DNA of 64,000 bases from Nitrospira sp. CG24C (GCA_002869885.2 NEWR02000009.1:584136-648135); one strand, 5' to 3'. Shown: positions 17,442-27,166, counted from the stretch's first letter. Program-made: numbers and translations. The notes: generated by a model from the letters alone, not told the origin.

Positions 17442-18662
17442 CTAACCAATTGCCTCCGACATTTTGAAGATCGGGAGGTACATCGCAACCACAATAAACC
17501 CAATCACAATCCCCAAGAACACCATCATGATTGGTTCCAGCAACGATGTGAGTGAGGCGACGGCCTGATCGACCTCGTCCTCATAAAAGTCAGCAATTTT
17601 CCCCAACATCGCATCCAGCGCGCCGGTTGACTCACCGACGGCAATCATATGTGTCACCATCTTCGGAAAGACCCCGCTTGCTGCCAAGGGATCGGCAATG
17701 GTCTTTCCACCACTGATACTGATGCGAGCGTTGATCAACGTCTCTTCAATTACCTTGTTGCCCGCGGTCTTTGCGCAGATGGTCATTCCGTCCAGAAGCG
17801 GCACTCCGCTCGCGAGCAGGGTTCCAAGCGTACGTGTAAACTTGGCTACCGAAGCCTTCCTGATCAGGTCTCCAAACACCGGCGCCTTGAGCAGAAGCTT
17901 GTCGATAGCCATGCGCCCCTGGGTAGTTGAATAGTATTTCTTAATACCAAAGATGATCGCCCCAATGCTTATTAGCATCACCCACCAATACGACGTAAAC
18001 ATATTGCTGATATCGATGACCAACTGCGTAGGACCCGGCAGCCCCATTTTCCCGCCGGACAATTCACTGAACATTTTTGCGAAGATTGGAATGACCCAAA
18101 TCATTAAGACAGCGATCACAACCACCGCAACACCGAGGATCGCAGCGGGGTAGATCATGGCAGACTTGATCTGCCCTTTGAGTTTCATCGCTTTTTCGAT
18201 GTACTTTGCGAGACGCGTCAAGATCGTATCGAGCAGGCCGCCCACTTCACCCGCATGCACCAAATTGACGTAAAGATCGTCGAAGACTTTGGGATGGCGC
18301 CGCAAGGCGTCCGAAAAGGTCGAACCGGCCTCCACCTGAGTCTTCACTTCCCCGATGGTCTCCCGTAGCACCTTATTTTCGGACTGGGTCGAGAGAATTT
18401 CGAGACATTGCACCAAGGGCAGACCCGCATTGATCATCGTGCCAAATTGTCGCGTAAATACGACCAGATCTTTATCGGTCAGACCGGACCCAAGACTAAT
18501 ATTGACATTGAATCCGCCAAGGCCGCTCTTTTCTGCGAGGCTCGTGACGACGACGCTTTGCTTGCGGAGCTGATCCACCGCCTCATCTCGGGTTTTCGCG
18601 CTTAGCTCGCCTTTCTTGACGGCACCCGATCTGGTTCGTCCAACATACGCAAAGGTAGCCAT
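17442..18662 (-). CDS. pilC: Type IV pilus inner-membrane platform protein PilC
   Basis: Type II secretion F-family protein. It has the two T2SSF repeats (FTRQFGTMINAGLPLVQCLE and FTRTLGTLLASGVPLLDG) and three transmembrane segments, the last near the C-terminus (IMMVFLGIVIGFIVVAMYL). About 406 residues from the ATG at 18662, preferred over a GTG at 18671 because AAGGGTGAG lies upstream. No pilB or pilT is in the window. Confidence 0.93.
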   Translation of the reverse strand: MATFAYVGRTRSGAVKKGELSAKTRDEAVDQLRKQSVVVTSLAEKSGLGGFNVNISLGSGLTDKDLVVFTRQFGTMINAGLPLVQCLEILSTQSENKVLRETIGEVKTQVEAGSTFSDALRRHPKVFDDLYVNLVHAGEVGGLLDTILTRLAKYIEKAMKLKGQIKSAMIYPAAILGVAVVVIAVLMIWVIPIFAKMFSELSGGKMGLPGPTQLVIDISNMFTSYWWVMLISIGAIIFGIKKYYSTTQGRMAIDKLLLKAPVFGDLIRKASVAKFTRTLGTLLASGVPLLDGMTICAKTAGNKVIEETLINARISISGGKTIADPLAASGVFPKMVTHMIAVGESTGALDAMLGKIADFYEDEVDQAVASLTSLLEPIMMVFLGIVIGFIVVAMYLPIFKMSEAIG

Positions 18663-18819
18663 AGACAACACTCACCCTTCAATGTGGCCATCGTCTTGGC
18701 CGGTTGTAGACGTCAGGAAATACCTACCAGGCGAGTCTACTGGCCACCCCAAAACCTGTCAAACAAATGCACAATTTCTGCGCAAGCGACAGGCACGCAG
18801 GCTCAAGCAATACAGGGCC

Positions 18820-19356
18820 TTAGCTGCTGATCACGCTCGTGTGCCGAACACCGCGATAGAGATAATGCAACCCGGACAAAAGCGTGAAGGAGACCATGCC
18901 TAACAAGAGAGGCAGCATGACGGTGAGATCGATCTGGCGGGAACTCAGAAATATGACCATCACGATATAGGACAGCTGGAGAAACGTGGTGCCCTTGCCC
19001 AAAAAAGTCGGGGTAATGTCCACGCGAGAATCTGTGAAGTGCGCGACCGCCGTTCCCAGCATCAGGATCAAGTCTCGGCTGACCACGAGGATAGTGACCC
19101 ACAGCGGAATCACATGAATCATCGAAAGCGTGATGAATCCGGAGGTGAGAAGCAGCTTATCTGCCAGGGGGTCGAGCACGGCCCCAAGCCTGGTATGTTG
19201 ATTCTTTATTCGGGCGATCGCACCATCCAGCGCATCAGTGAGTCCCGCCAAGAGAAGTACGATGAGCGCTAGATTAAATCTGCCATAGACAAGTAACCCG
19301 ATGTAGCAGGGGATCAGGAGAATACGGAGGATGGTCAAACTGTTGGGGATATTCAT
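18820..19356 (-). CDS. pgsA: CDP-diacylglycerol-glycerol-3-phosphate 3-phosphatidyltransferase
   Basis: Commits CDP-diacylglycerol to phosphatidylglycerol. 178 residues, several transmembrane helices, and the full CDP-alcohol signature in DALDGAIARIK...GAVLDPLADK (DxxDGxxAR-x8-GxxxDxxxD). Phosphatidylserine synthase is less likely given length and N-terminus (MNIPNSLTILRILLIP). It has its own well-formed promoter. Confidence 0.93.
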   Translation of the reverse strand: MNIPNSLTILRILLIPCYIGLLVYGRFNLALIVLLLAGLTDALDGAIARIKNQHTRLGAVLDPLADKLLLTSGFITLSMIHVIPLWVTILVVSRDLILMLGTAVAHFTDSRVDITPTFLGKGTTFLQLSYIVMVIFLSSRQIDLTVMLPLLLGMVSFTLLSGLHYLYRGVRHTSVISS

Positions 19357-19394
19357 ATCGTTCGAAACGCAGCGGCTTACCGCAGCGGGAGAAA

Positions 19395-19423
19395 ATGATA
19401 GGAGGCCGCTACGCAGTTGTCAA
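19395..19423 (-). promoter_or_regulatory. Putative promoter of pgsA
   Basis: Minus-strand TTGACA (19418-19423) and TATCAT (19395-19400) with an exact 17-base spacer, about 40 bases before the pgsA ATG. Confidence 0.7.
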
Positions 19424-19427
19424 CGGC

Positions 19428-19456
19428 TTGCAGTCGGCATGGCGCCACCCTATAAT
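19428..19456 (+). promoter_or_regulatory. Putative promoter of the plus-strand orphan gene
   Basis: TTGCAG (19428-19433) and perfect TATAAT (19451-19456) with a 17-base spacer. Its -35 box lies four bases from that of the divergent pgsA promoter. Confidence 0.7.
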
Positions 19457-19498
19457 CGAAACCTCAAGCTATAGCATTTGAGTGTCAGGGGGGTTGCA

Positions 19499-19816
19499 AT
19501 GAGTTCTCTTCCACTGCTTTTCAAAAAAGAAGGACTGATTGAAAAGCACCAGGTTGAAGGAGTAGATCCGAGCGATCGGTATTTCAATCGTACCGTCCTC
19601 ATCAATCGAACCGCTTCAGGCTACGCCGCCAAGGTCATGTATGAAGCCCTGGTTGTGGAAGGGCACTCGCATCCGACTATAACCGCTTCAGTGCAAGAGC
19701 TTATCGCAGCGATGCAGGGATTCGGCTTCAGCAAAATGAGAACCCGCGCCAATTTCAAAGGCACAAAGTATCTCGCTGAAAAAGAAACCTGGATCGATTA
19801 CCAGGATCCAGCATAG
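19499..19816 (+). CDS. Small conserved-looking protein of unknown function
   Basis: 105 residues from the ATG at 19499, chosen over the upstream start at 19478 because AGGGGGG lies just before it. No signal peptide or transmembrane segment is seen. The composition is that of a compact soluble protein (FFNR-like DRYFNRTVLINRT, then FGFSKMRTRANFKG near the C-terminus). It is one of few plus-strand genes in the left 41 kb and has its own promoter. It converges with the serine hydrolase gene, eight bases away. I do not recognise the family. Confidence 0.75.
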   Translation: MSSLPLLFKKEGLIEKHQVEGVDPSDRYFNRTVLINRTASGYAAKVMYEALVVEGHSHPTITASVQELIAAMQGFGFSKMRTRANFKGTKYLAEKETWIDYQDPA

Positions 19817-19824
19817 TCCGGCTG

Positions 19825-20961
19825 TCAGGCAGACACAAACTCCCGGTACACCAGATCGTGAATGAGGGGGCGGAGAACCTTTATCTTCTCGTTCCTTCGG
19901 CTCGGATGAACCCGATTCGATAACAGCACCACCTCCAATTCGCACAACGGATCAATCCACAGCGACGTCCCGGTGTAGCCGAGATGCCCGAATGACCGCT
20001 CGGAAAAACTGGAGCCCGCTGATGATGGCGCCGACGGAGTGTCCCATCCCAACGCCCAACTCGATCGAGCGGCAGATTCATGGCGAGTCGTAAACTGCCT
20101 GACAAGTTCCCCCTCAAAAATCGACTCTCTTCCATGATAGCCACACAGCCAGGCTCCGGAAACCGCCAGGACCGATTCGGCAGTCCCGAATAACCCTGCA
20201 TGGCCCGCGACACCACCCATCGCTGCGGCATTTTCGTCGTGCACCTCCCCACGTAAGAGTCGATTACGCCACTCATCCTGTTCGCTCGGGGCAATGCGCG
20301 ATACATCGACGGGTGGACGTACAACGTCAGATTGCGCTCGCCCTGCCGTAGGGCGAAACATCATTGGATCGGCCCGTAGCGGTCGGACGATCGCCTCTTC
20401 GCACCAAAGATCCAGAGCCATGCCACTGAGACGTTCCACTAGAAATCCCAGCAACATGAATCCAAGGTCGCTGTAGAGACTTCGTTCTCCGCGCACATAG
20501 ATCAACGGTTCATCGCGAATCATTTCCAGCACGTATTGTTTGGCGGGCTGATCCCCGCCAGGAAGCCCAGAAACCATACCCCTTGCGTCAAGCTGCATGT
20601 AATACGGTCGCCATCCTGGCAAACCTGAGCGATGGGTCAAGAGGTCTCGCACCGTTGCCTGACCGATCGGCGCTCCATGAAGTTCGGCTAGTACTTCTTG
20701 CACAGGATCCCCAAGGGCAACCTTGGCACGTTGAATCAAAAGCAATACTGAGGTAACCGTCACCAACGGTTTCGTAAGAGAGGCGAGATCGTAGATAGTG
20801 GTGGCTCGTACCGGAAGGCCTGGGGGCTCTGATGACAAACGCCCAGCTACGAGCACACATTGCAACTCGCCACGCAGACGCACCGCCAACTGGGCGCCGG
20901 GAAAGACACCGTCGTCGACGGCCGATTGCAGCGCCGCCTGAATGACGTGATGGGTAGCCAT
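19825..20961 (-). CDS. Serine hydrolase of the class C beta-lactamase/esterase family
   Basis: About 378 residues. The SxxK nucleophile motif is SLTK in YDLASLTKPLVT, the second motif is YSD in RSLYSDLGFMLLG, and the third is HLGYTGT. No signal peptide is evident, so it is probably cytosolic. This family includes esterases, peptidases and cell-wall-related hydrolases; the substrate cannot be told. The frame opens at a TTG (21039), but the ATG at 20961 (MATHHVIQAAL) gives the expected N-terminus. Confidence 0.83.
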   Translation of the reverse strand: MATHHVIQAALQSAVDDGVFPGAQLAVRLRGELQCVLVAGRLSSEPPGLPVRATTIYDLASLTKPLVTVTSVLLLIQRAKVALGDPVQEVLAELHGAPIGQATVRDLLTHRSGLPGWRPYYMQLDARGMVSGLPGGDQPAKQYVLEMIRDEPLIYVRGERSLYSDLGFMLLGFLVERLSGMALDLWCEEAIVRPLRADPMMFRPTAGRAQSDVVRPPVDVSRIAPSEQDEWRNRLLRGEVHDENAAAMGGVAGHAGLFGTAESVLAVSGAWLCGYHGRESIFEGELVRQFTTRHESAARSSWALGWDTPSAPSSAGSSFSERSFGHLGYTGTSLWIDPLCELEVVLLSNRVHPSRRNEKIKVLRPLIHDLVYREFVSA

Positions 20962-21060
20962 GGACGAAGTACCTTTGAGTGAGGGAATCGGCTGCTGGCA
21001 GGCGGCACGAAGCACAGCAAGAACCGCATCAGTGAGCAAAGATCGATCAGGTCCAACAGG

Positions 21061-21573
21061 TCACAACGCCGGGCTCGACTCTCCCTCGAGCTTCTCCTCC
21101 GATGCAATCGCGGCGTCGTGAAGCGCTTCCTGCTCTTCCACTTCCAGCATACGCTCGAACATCCGTAACGACGCGCGCAATCGTTCGACCATGAGCAGTC
21201 GCTGTTTCTGAAGCGAAGAGAGATCCCGCTGCGTATCGGTCAGCTCGACCCCGGCTTGACGGATCAACTCGCCGGCCTTCAGTTCAGCCTCCTTGATGAC
21301 GAGATCCGCCTCCCGTTGCGCATTCCGTTTCACATCCTCTGCCAGCGATTGCGCCGAGAGGAGCGTGCTCGACAACGTCGCTTCCGTTCGCTTCAGCTCG
21401 GCAAGCTGCTGCTCTAGAAACACGATCTTTTCTCGCTGAACCGCCTGGTCTCGATTCAGCGATTCAATCGTCTGTGCCAGTTCTTCGAGGAAGCGATTGA
21501 CTTCTTCCTTGTCGTACCCGCGAAAGCTGGCCTTGAACACCATTTGTTGAATATCGAGCGGTGTAATTCTCAT
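21061..21573 (-). CDS. divIVA: DivIVA-domain protein
   Basis: About 170 residues. The N-terminal DivIVA lipid-binding motif (MRITPLDIQQMVFKASFRGYDKEEV) is followed by a long coiled coil. It probably localises to curved or septal membrane and organises division or growth machinery. GGGAG seven bases before the ATG at 21573 sets the start. It lies directly after yggT, as in many genomes. Confidence 0.9.
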   Translation of the reverse strand: MRITPLDIQQMVFKASFRGYDKEEVNRFLEELAQTIESLNRDQAVQREKIVFLEQQLAELKRTEATLSSTLLSAQSLAEDVKRNAQREADLVIKEAELKAGELIRQAGVELTDTQRDLSSLQKQRLLMVERLRASLRMFERMLEVEEQEALHDAAIASEEKLEGESSPAL

Positions 21574-21592
21574 GGCATCTCCCATGGTCGTC

Positions 21593-21889
21593 TCAGTTTA
21601 TCCTCATGGCGAATTCCTTGAGTGATTGTACAATCGCAATTTGCAGGAATGTAATGATCAGGATCACGATGATCGGGGACACATCCATCCCTATCCGCAC
21701 CCCGATCCATCGTCGAATTGGCGCCAGGACTGGCTCGGTCACACGATTGAGAAATTGCACAATTGGATTCCATGGGTCCGGATTGACCCACGAGATCAGG
21801 GCGCGACCGATGATGACCCACATATAGAGCCATAGCACATAGTCAAGAATGGTCGCCACCGCCGAAAGAACATTGCCTGCGACAAACAT
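21593..21889 (-). CDS. YggT-family membrane protein
   Basis: 98 residues with two hydrophobic blocks (VLWLYMWVIIGRALISWV and SPIIVILIITFLQIAIV) around the family motif RVTEPVLAPIRRW. The family is associated with osmotic tolerance and, by location, with cell division. Its ATG overlaps the proC stop by one base. Confidence 0.92.
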   Translation of the reverse strand: MFVAGNVLSAVATILDYVLWLYMWVIIGRALISWVNPDPWNPIVQFLNRVTEPVLAPIRRWIGVRIGMDVSPIIVILIITFLQIAIVQSLKEFAMRIN

Positions 21890-22707
21890 CAGCGCCCCAA
21901 CTCTTTCGATCGTGTGGTGGCCGCTTCGACCGCCGCCATCAGCGCCGCGCGAAATCCCCCCTGCTCGAGCTGATGAAGCCCGGCGATGGTCGTGCCTCCG
22001 GGAGACGCCACTCGATCTTTCAATTGAGCGGGATGCACCCCCGATTCCAATACCAGGCGAGCCGCACCGAGCACCGTCTGCGCAGCAAGGAGCTCGGCAG
22101 TCTGCCGCGGCAAGCCCATCATCACCCCTCCATCCGCTAACGCTTCAATTGCCTGAAATATATAGGCCGGCCCACTGCCGCTCAGTCCGGTCACTGCATC
22201 CATCAATCGTTCCTCAACCAGCACTACCCGACCGACTGATTCGAAAACCGTTCGAGCCAGGCGACTGTCATCTTCAGACACCGCACTGCCCAAGGCCAGA
22301 GCGGTCATTCCCTCCCTGACCAACGCCGGAACATTCGGCATCGCACGAATCACCCGCATCGTCCCGGCTATCTGTTCCGCGATTGCTCGAATCGTTACCC
22401 CTGCAGCGATAGAAATCACCAGGGCATGGGCCAGGGTCGGGCCAAGCTCACTGAGTACAGCAGGAAGCGTCTGAGGCTTGACCGCCAAGACGACCACATC
22501 AGCCCAGGCAACCGCTTCACGGTTGGCAGAACCAACCAGAATGCCGAATTGACTTTTCAAGCGATCTCGGCGATCGGAAACGGGATCCGTTGCCCATATC
22601 GACTCAGCAGAACAGACCTGCCCCGAGAGGAGACCTCCGATCATGGCCTCAGCCATCTGGCCTCCTCCGATGAACGTAATCTTGCTCGTGATCGTTTGAT
22701 TAGGCAC
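21889..22707 (-). CDS. proC: Pyrroline-5-carboxylate reductase
   Basis: Last step of proline synthesis, NAD(P)H-dependent. The Rossmann motif ITFIGGGQMAEAM, LAVKPQ, AMPNVPA and the C-terminal signature SGSGPAYIF...VASPGGTTIAGL are all present. A longer frame starts at 22746, but AGGGAG six bases before the GTG at 22707 gives 272 residues, close to known ProC lengths. Confidence 0.94.
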   Translation of the reverse strand: MPNQTITSKITFIGGGQMAEAMIGGLLSGQVCSAESIWATDPVSDRRDRLKSQFGILVGSANREAVAWADVVVLAVKPQTLPAVLSELGPTLAHALVISIAAGVTIRAIAEQIAGTMRVIRAMPNVPALVREGMTALALGSAVSEDDSRLARTVFESVGRVVLVEERLMDAVTGLSGSGPAYIFQAIEALADGGVMMGLPRQTAELLAAQTVLGAARLVLESGVHPAQLKDRVASPGGTTIAGLHQLEQGGFRAALMAAVEAATTRSKELGR

Positions 22708-22812
22708 GCCGCGCTCCCTCACCAAAGCCGTATGCACCCGCACCATCGTTGACCCATCGAGAGCTTCTTACACACCCACAGCTGAAGCGCCGTCTCTTGG
22801 GAACTGGGGAGT

Positions 22813-22842
22813 ATTGTACCGAAACCACCGGGCAAATGTCAG
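22813..22842 (-). promoter_or_regulatory. Putative promoter of proC-yggT-divIVA
   Basis: Minus-strand CTGACA (22837-22842) and TACAAT (22813-22818), 18 bases apart, roughly 105 bases before the proC GTG. Confidence 0.6.
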
Positions 22843-22892
22843 CGCGCACACCCAAACTAGGAGTCTGCGGAGAAACTATTGTGGCACAATAG

Positions 22893-23026
22893 CCGCGCGA
22901 GAGGAGCGGGACTGGCGAGACAGGCGGGACGTGGCTAGGGTTAATATCCCCCTTGTCGCGCTCATCCCGCGCGTCTCGCCCACCGCGCGCTTGGGACACT
23001 GACGGACTTTCCCCAGCATCTTGCTA
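22893..23026. repeat. Degenerate GCGAGAC/GCGGGA hairpin with shared repeat edge
   Basis: Tracts such as GCGGGACTGGCGAGACAGGC and inverted GTCTCGCC/TCCCGC units form a long imperfect hairpin. Its right border (23001-23026, minus-strand AGCAAGATGCTGGGGAAAGT) matches the repeat edge at 6172. This and the proC promoter fill the 323-base gap between pgeF and proC; the yggS gene often found there is absent. Confidence 0.65.
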
Positions 23027-23030
23027 GTTT

Positions 23031-23765
23031 CTATCGGTGAGAGAGCAAAGTGATCCCGCTGACCATCGTCCCATTCACCCGGCCTTCCCTCCGATAGGAG
23101 TAAAAGAGCTGATCCTGGCAGATTGTACAGAGGTTCACCGACGAAACAGAGGGTGGGGAAACGCCCTCTCCTTCCACTTGCCGGCGGATCAGAGCCTTGA
23201 GATCCAGCCGAGCCTTGTGCCCTTGGTAGTCATACACCACCGTTTTCCAATCAGGCAATCCCATTCGGAGCTGGTCGAGTACAGGATTATCTACTTCGTA
23301 ACAGCAGGGACCAGCCGAGGGTCCGATGCTGACTCGCAGATCCGACTGCATCGACCCGAATCTGTTCGCCATCAGCCTGAAGGTTTTTGGAACAATCCCG
23401 GCGACAGCGCCACGCCAACCGGCATGAATCGCCGCCACGACATGCCGGCGCGGATCATGTACAAGCACGGGGACACAGTCCGCCGTGCGCACCGCCACCG
23501 TTACGCCTGGCTGATCGGTCACCAGCGCGTCCCACCCGCCAGGGAACCGATCCATTTCGGTGAGTGGACGATCCACCACCAAAGCATCGGTCCCATGCAC
23601 TTGCTTGACGGACAGCAGCCAACTGCGCCCTTGCTCCTGCGACTGACGTGCTGGTACTCCTACATCGAGTGCCAGTGAACCTGCATGGCCGCGCGTGCCG
23701 AAAAAATGCCGGATGCCGTCGCGCGAGGACGCGAAGGCCGGAACCGTGATGACCGCTGCGCTCAT
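23031..23765 (-). CDS. pgeF: Peptidoglycan editing factor PgeF (YfiH/laccase-domain)
   Basis: 244 residues of the multicopper-like YfiH fold with the metal-site motifs VRTADCVPVLV, IHAGWRGAVAGI and GPCCYEVD. Current knowledge ties the family to removing misincorporated L-Ser from cell-wall precursors; older annotations say polyphenol oxidase. It lies 45 bases after ftsZ, consistent with an envelope role. Confidence 0.92.
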   Translation of the reverse strand: MSAAVITVPAFASSRDGIRHFFGTRGHAGSLALDVGVPARQSQEQGRSWLLSVKQVHGTDALVVDRPLTEMDRFPGGWDALVTDQPGVTVAVRTADCVPVLVHDPRRHVVAAIHAGWRGAVAGIVPKTFRLMANRFGSMQSDLRVSIGPSAGPCCYEVDNPVLDQLRMGLPDWKTVVYDYQGHKARLDLKALIRRQVEGEGVSPPSVSSVNLCTICQDQLFYSYRREGRVNGTMVSGITLLSHR

Positions 23766-23810
23766 AGCTATACTCCGCTGAAACTACTCGCCCCTATAGA
23801 TCCTATCGGC

Positions 23811-25001
23811 TCAGTCGGCCTGCTTGCGCAGGAACGTGGGTACATCCCATTCATCGTCGGTAACCGCCGCGGCTCGTTCCATCTGCTCTCTTCCATCTCC
23901 CATCCGCCGCAAGAAGGCCGGGCGGTCGAGATCTTTGAAAGGCCGCTCCGCATATGATCGTTCCCCCATCGTCTGGCCGGCCATCGCCTGTTGCCCGGTG
24001 CGGGGAGCCCGAGCCGCTGCCACGGGAACTTGAGCAGGTTGCCCCTCCCATTCAAATCCGGTGGCAATCACCGTCACAACTAAATCGTCTCCCATATCGG
24101 GGTTGATGACCTGTCCGACAATGATATTGGCATCAGGATCGGCCGTCTGTTGAACGATCGTAGCCGCCTCCTCGATCTCGTGCAGCGACATATTGGGCCC
24201 GCCGGTGATATTCAACAACACACCTCGCGCACCCTCCACACTGCCTTCCTCCAACAACGGGCTGCAAATCGCCTTTTGCGCCGCTTCGATCGCCCGATTC
24301 GTCCCACGCGCCACTCCCATGCCCATCACGGCGCGACCCGTATGCGACATCACGGTACGGACATCGGCAAAGTCCACATTGACATGACCAGTAGTCGTGA
24401 TCACATCTGCGATCCCTTGAATGGCCTGCCGGAGGACATCATCGGCCACCTTGAAGGCTTCGAGCAGCGGCGTCGCTTTGTCGACAATACCGAGCAATCG
24501 CTGATTCGGGATCACGAGCAGGGTATCCACATGGCGACGGAGGTCGCGAATCCCTTCATCCGCATGAACCATCCGGCGATGGCCTTCGTAGGAAAATGGC
24601 TTTGTCACGACCCCGACCGTCAAGATACCGAGCTCCCGCGCAATGCTCGCGACAATCGGGGCGGCGCCCGTCCCCGTTCCGCCGCCCATCCCCGCAGTCA
24701 CGAACACCATGTCGGCGCCCTCAAGACATTCCCGAATCTGGTCTTTGCTTTCCAATGCCGAGTCTTTTCCGACTTCCGGCTTCGCACCGGCACCGAGTCC
24801 CCTAGTCCGCTCAGGGCCCAGTTGAACCTTATAGGACGCCCGCGACCGATCCAACGCCTGCAGATCGGTATTTGCCGCGATAAAATCGACCCGCGCCAAT
24901 CCGGACATGATCATGGTGTTCAGAGCGTTGCACCCTGCGCCACCGACACCGATCACTTTAATCCGAACGGGGGATACAACATCCTCTTCGAATGAAAACA
25001 T
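23811..25001 (-). CDS. ftsZ: Cell division protein FtsZ
   Basis: Tubulin-like GTPase forming the Z ring. GTP-binding elements are GVGGAGCNA and the tubulin signature [10 protein letters not shown], with NxDFADV in the T7 loop ([10 protein letters not shown]). The C-terminal peptide [14 protein letters not shown] is the FtsA/ZipA-binding tail. GGGAGGT seven bases before the ATG at 25001 fixes the start; the frame extends further upstream. The linker near residues 325-380 is Ala/Gln-rich. Confidence 0.96.
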   Translation of the reverse strand: MFSFEEDVVSPVRIKVIGVGGAGCNALNTMIMSGLARVDFIAANTDLQALDRSRASYKVQLGPERTRGLGAGAKPEVGKDSALESKDQIRECLEGADMVFVTAGMGGGTGTGAAPIVASIARELGILTVGVVTKPFSYEGHRRMVHADEGIRDLRRHVDTLLVIPNQRLLGIVDKATPLLEAFKVADDVLRQAIQGIADVITTTGHVNVDFADVRTVMSHTGRAVMGMGVARGTNRAIEAAQKAICSPLLEEGSVEGARGVLLNITGGPNMSLHEIEEAATIVQQTADPDANIIVGQVINPDMGDDLVVTVIATGFEWEGQPAQVPVAAARAPRTGQQAMAGQTMGERSYAERPFKDLDRPAFLRRMGDGREQMERAAAVTDDEWDVPTFLRKQAD

Positions 25002-25055
25002 CAGGACACCTCCCTTAATAGAATTCGCGGGGCGGCCATCCGCCCCGCGCAATGG

Positions 25056-26300
25056 TTAAAAAAACTCGAACATCCAGGACTTCATCCGATCGAATGCTTT
25101 ACTTAACGGCCGTCCACTGCGCAGGCCGGCCGTGGCCATCTCCTCAGCATGGTGCCGGGCATGGAGGAGCAGGCCGACACCCGTGGAATGCATGGGATTG
25201 CTGACGATGTCGCGAAGCCCTCCGATCCCACTGGGCGCGCCGCGCCGAGCCGGGAGATTCAATATCTGCTCTGCCGCATCGGGCATCCCTTCCAACAACG
25301 ACGTTCCGCCTGTAATCACCGCCCCCGCCCCCAGCACACCCTCATAGCCTGCGCGGGCGATCTCCCGGCGAACCAGTTCGAATATTTCCTCGACACGCGG
25401 CTCAAGAATTTCGGCAATGTCACGGCGTGAAAACGTCCTCGCGGGACGGTCCCCGACCGACGGAACCCCCACGGTTTCATGACCATGCACCAATCCCGTT
25501 CGGGCAATCCCATGCTGCAGCTTGATCTTTTCGGCCTCGGTCTGAGAGGTCAGCAGCCCAATTGCGAGATCTTTCGTCAAATTCTGTCCGCCAATCGGCA
25601 AGACCGCAGAATGCCGAATGCTCCCGTCGAAGAAAATGGCGAGGTCGGTCGTTCCACCTCCGAGATCGATCATCACGACCCCCAGATCGCGCTCTTCCTG
25701 ACTGAGGACCGCCTCACTGGAGGCCAAGGGCTGCAACACGATATCCACAACATCGAGCCCCGCGCGATTCACACATTTGATGATGTTCTGCGCTGAAGTC
25801 ACCGCTCCGGTAATCACGTGGACATTCACTTCAAGACGGTTTCCGGACAGACCCAACGGTTCCCGCACCCCCTCTTGCCCATCCACCATGAACTCACGCG
25901 GCAGCACATGAAGAATCCGCCGTTCATGGGGGACGACTGCCAGAGTCCGCGCGCTTTCGATCGCGCGCTGAATGTCTTCCCGCGACACCTCCGCCTTTTT
26001 GAGCGCCACAACCCCCTTGCAGTTCTCCGCAGAGATGTGGCTTCCGGCGATGCCGGTATAGACAGAATTGATCTGGACCGCCGCCATCAGCTCGGCTTCC
26101 TCCACCGCCTTCTTGATCGATTCCACAGTACTCTCGATATCGACCACGACGCCTTTGCGAAGCCCTCGCGATGGGCTGGATCCGACCCCGATGATGTTGA
26201 GCGCCCCCTCATCGGTAACTTCCGACACGATGGCGCAGATCTTGGTAGTCCCAATGTCCAATCCAACAAGAATTTGATCACGCTTTGGCACAGCCCTCAC
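25056..26300 (-). CDS. ftsA: Cell division protein FtsA
   Basis: Actin-like membrane tether of FtsZ. 414 residues: phosphate 1 motif GLDIGTTKICAIV, SHF-type 1C domain, MIDLGGGTTDLAIF (phosphate 2), GAGAVITGGTSLLEG (adenosine motif), and a C-terminal amphipathic helix (FDRMKSWMFEFF) for membrane binding. Its start overlaps the ftsQ end by four bases. Confidence 0.95.
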   Translation of the reverse strand: MRAVPKRDQILVGLDIGTTKICAIVSEVTDEGALNIIGVGSSPSRGLRKGVVVDIESTVESIKKAVEEAELMAAVQINSVYTGIAGSHISAENCKGVVALKKAEVSREDIQRAIESARTLAVVPHERRILHVLPREFMVDGQEGVREPLGLSGNRLEVNVHVITGAVTSAQNIIKCVNRAGLDVVDIVLQPLASSEAVLSQEERDLGVVMIDLGGGTTDLAIFFDGSIRHSAVLPIGGQNLTKDLAIGLLTSQTEAEKIKLQHGIARTGLVHGHETVGVPSVGDRPARTFSRRDIAEILEPRVEEIFELVRREIARAGYEGVLGAGAVITGGTSLLEGMPDAAEQILNLPARRGAPSGIGGLRDIVSNPMHSTGVGLLLHARHHAEEMATAGLRSGRPLSKAFDRMKSWMFEFF

Positions 26301-27166
26301 ACCCTTTCCCGCACAATGACACGGTTGTCATAACGCAAATCAATCTCAGTCACCTCGCGCTTCCGGCCTTCGGAAGAGGCAGTCTTAAAAGACGGTTTCA
26401 CTTTCCGGAACCGCTCCCACTGATCAACCAGAGAATCGTCACCGAACTGAAATCGCACTCCATTGGCTGACGCCACTACATTCGCAGGATTCGCGAGATC
26501 CACTTCAATCCGCCCGTCGAGGGTACTGGCGATAAGCTTGGCCAGCACGACCCCGGACTGAATCGCATTGCGAACACGGGCCTCGCCGCGCTGAATGGCC
26601 TGGAACTCAAGCCCGGTCAACAATGGCAGCGTTTCATCATCCTGCCGGCCCAACTTGGCTAGAAGATATCCGCTCTCATCGCTCAACCAATGGTCCGTGC
26701 CCATCCGAATAATGGCAGCCGGCGTACGTTCCAATACGGTGACATGCAGCAGATGTGGCGGCCGACGTTCGATCGTCGCCTCCTTAATCCAGGCATGCGC
26801 CTGCACTCGCTCGGCGAGAAATGCTGTGCTGACTTGATGGAGCCCCACGCCAGGCTTCAAGACGAGTCGCTCCAACACTTCCGGCCTCGTCACATGGTGA
26901 ATACCCTCGACCTCTATCTCGCGGATTTCCAGCCAGTCCTGCAGAACCGGTCCCATCTCTTGCGTGGCCGCAGTCAGACCCCAAGCCAACACTGCAAGGC
27001 CGACGATCCATTGTCCTATGCGCAACGCACGTCGCCCCCGCGAGACGAGCTTTTCCCGACGCGCCTGTTGCCGATGATCCGAAATCTGACTGGCACGCGC
27101 GCCCTTCCATTGGTTCACCCGAGGGCCAACATCACGAGCCGCTTTCTTCCGCAAAAACACCTTCAC
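26297..27166 (-). CDS. ftsQ: Cell division protein FtsQ
   Basis: Single-pass divisome protein. A basic cytoplasmic tail is followed by a transmembrane helix (IVGLAVLAWGLTAAT, about 54-70), then a POTRA domain (IREIEVEGIHHVTRPEVL) and the FtsQ beta domain. 289 residues; it sits between ddl and ftsA and overlaps ddl by four bases. Confidence 0.92.
   Translation of the reverse strand: MKVFLRKKAARDVGPRVNQWKGARASQISDHRQQARREKLVSRGRRALRIGQWIVGLAVLAWGLTAATQEMGPVLQDWLEIREIEVEGIHHVTRPEVLERLVLKPGVGLHQVSTAFLAERVQAHAWIKEATIERRPPHLLHVTVLERTPAAIIRMGTDHWLSDESGYLLAKLGRQDDETLPLLTGLEFQAIQRGEARVRNAIQSGVVLAKLIASTLDGRIEVDLANPANVVASANGVRFQFGDDSLVDQWERFRKVKPSFKTASSEGRKREVTEIDLRYDNRVIVRERV

Noticed and set aside
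24150-24995. 281-codon plus-strand frame opposite ftsZ
   Set aside because: Antisense of the highly conserved FtsZ GTPase domain; no independent support.
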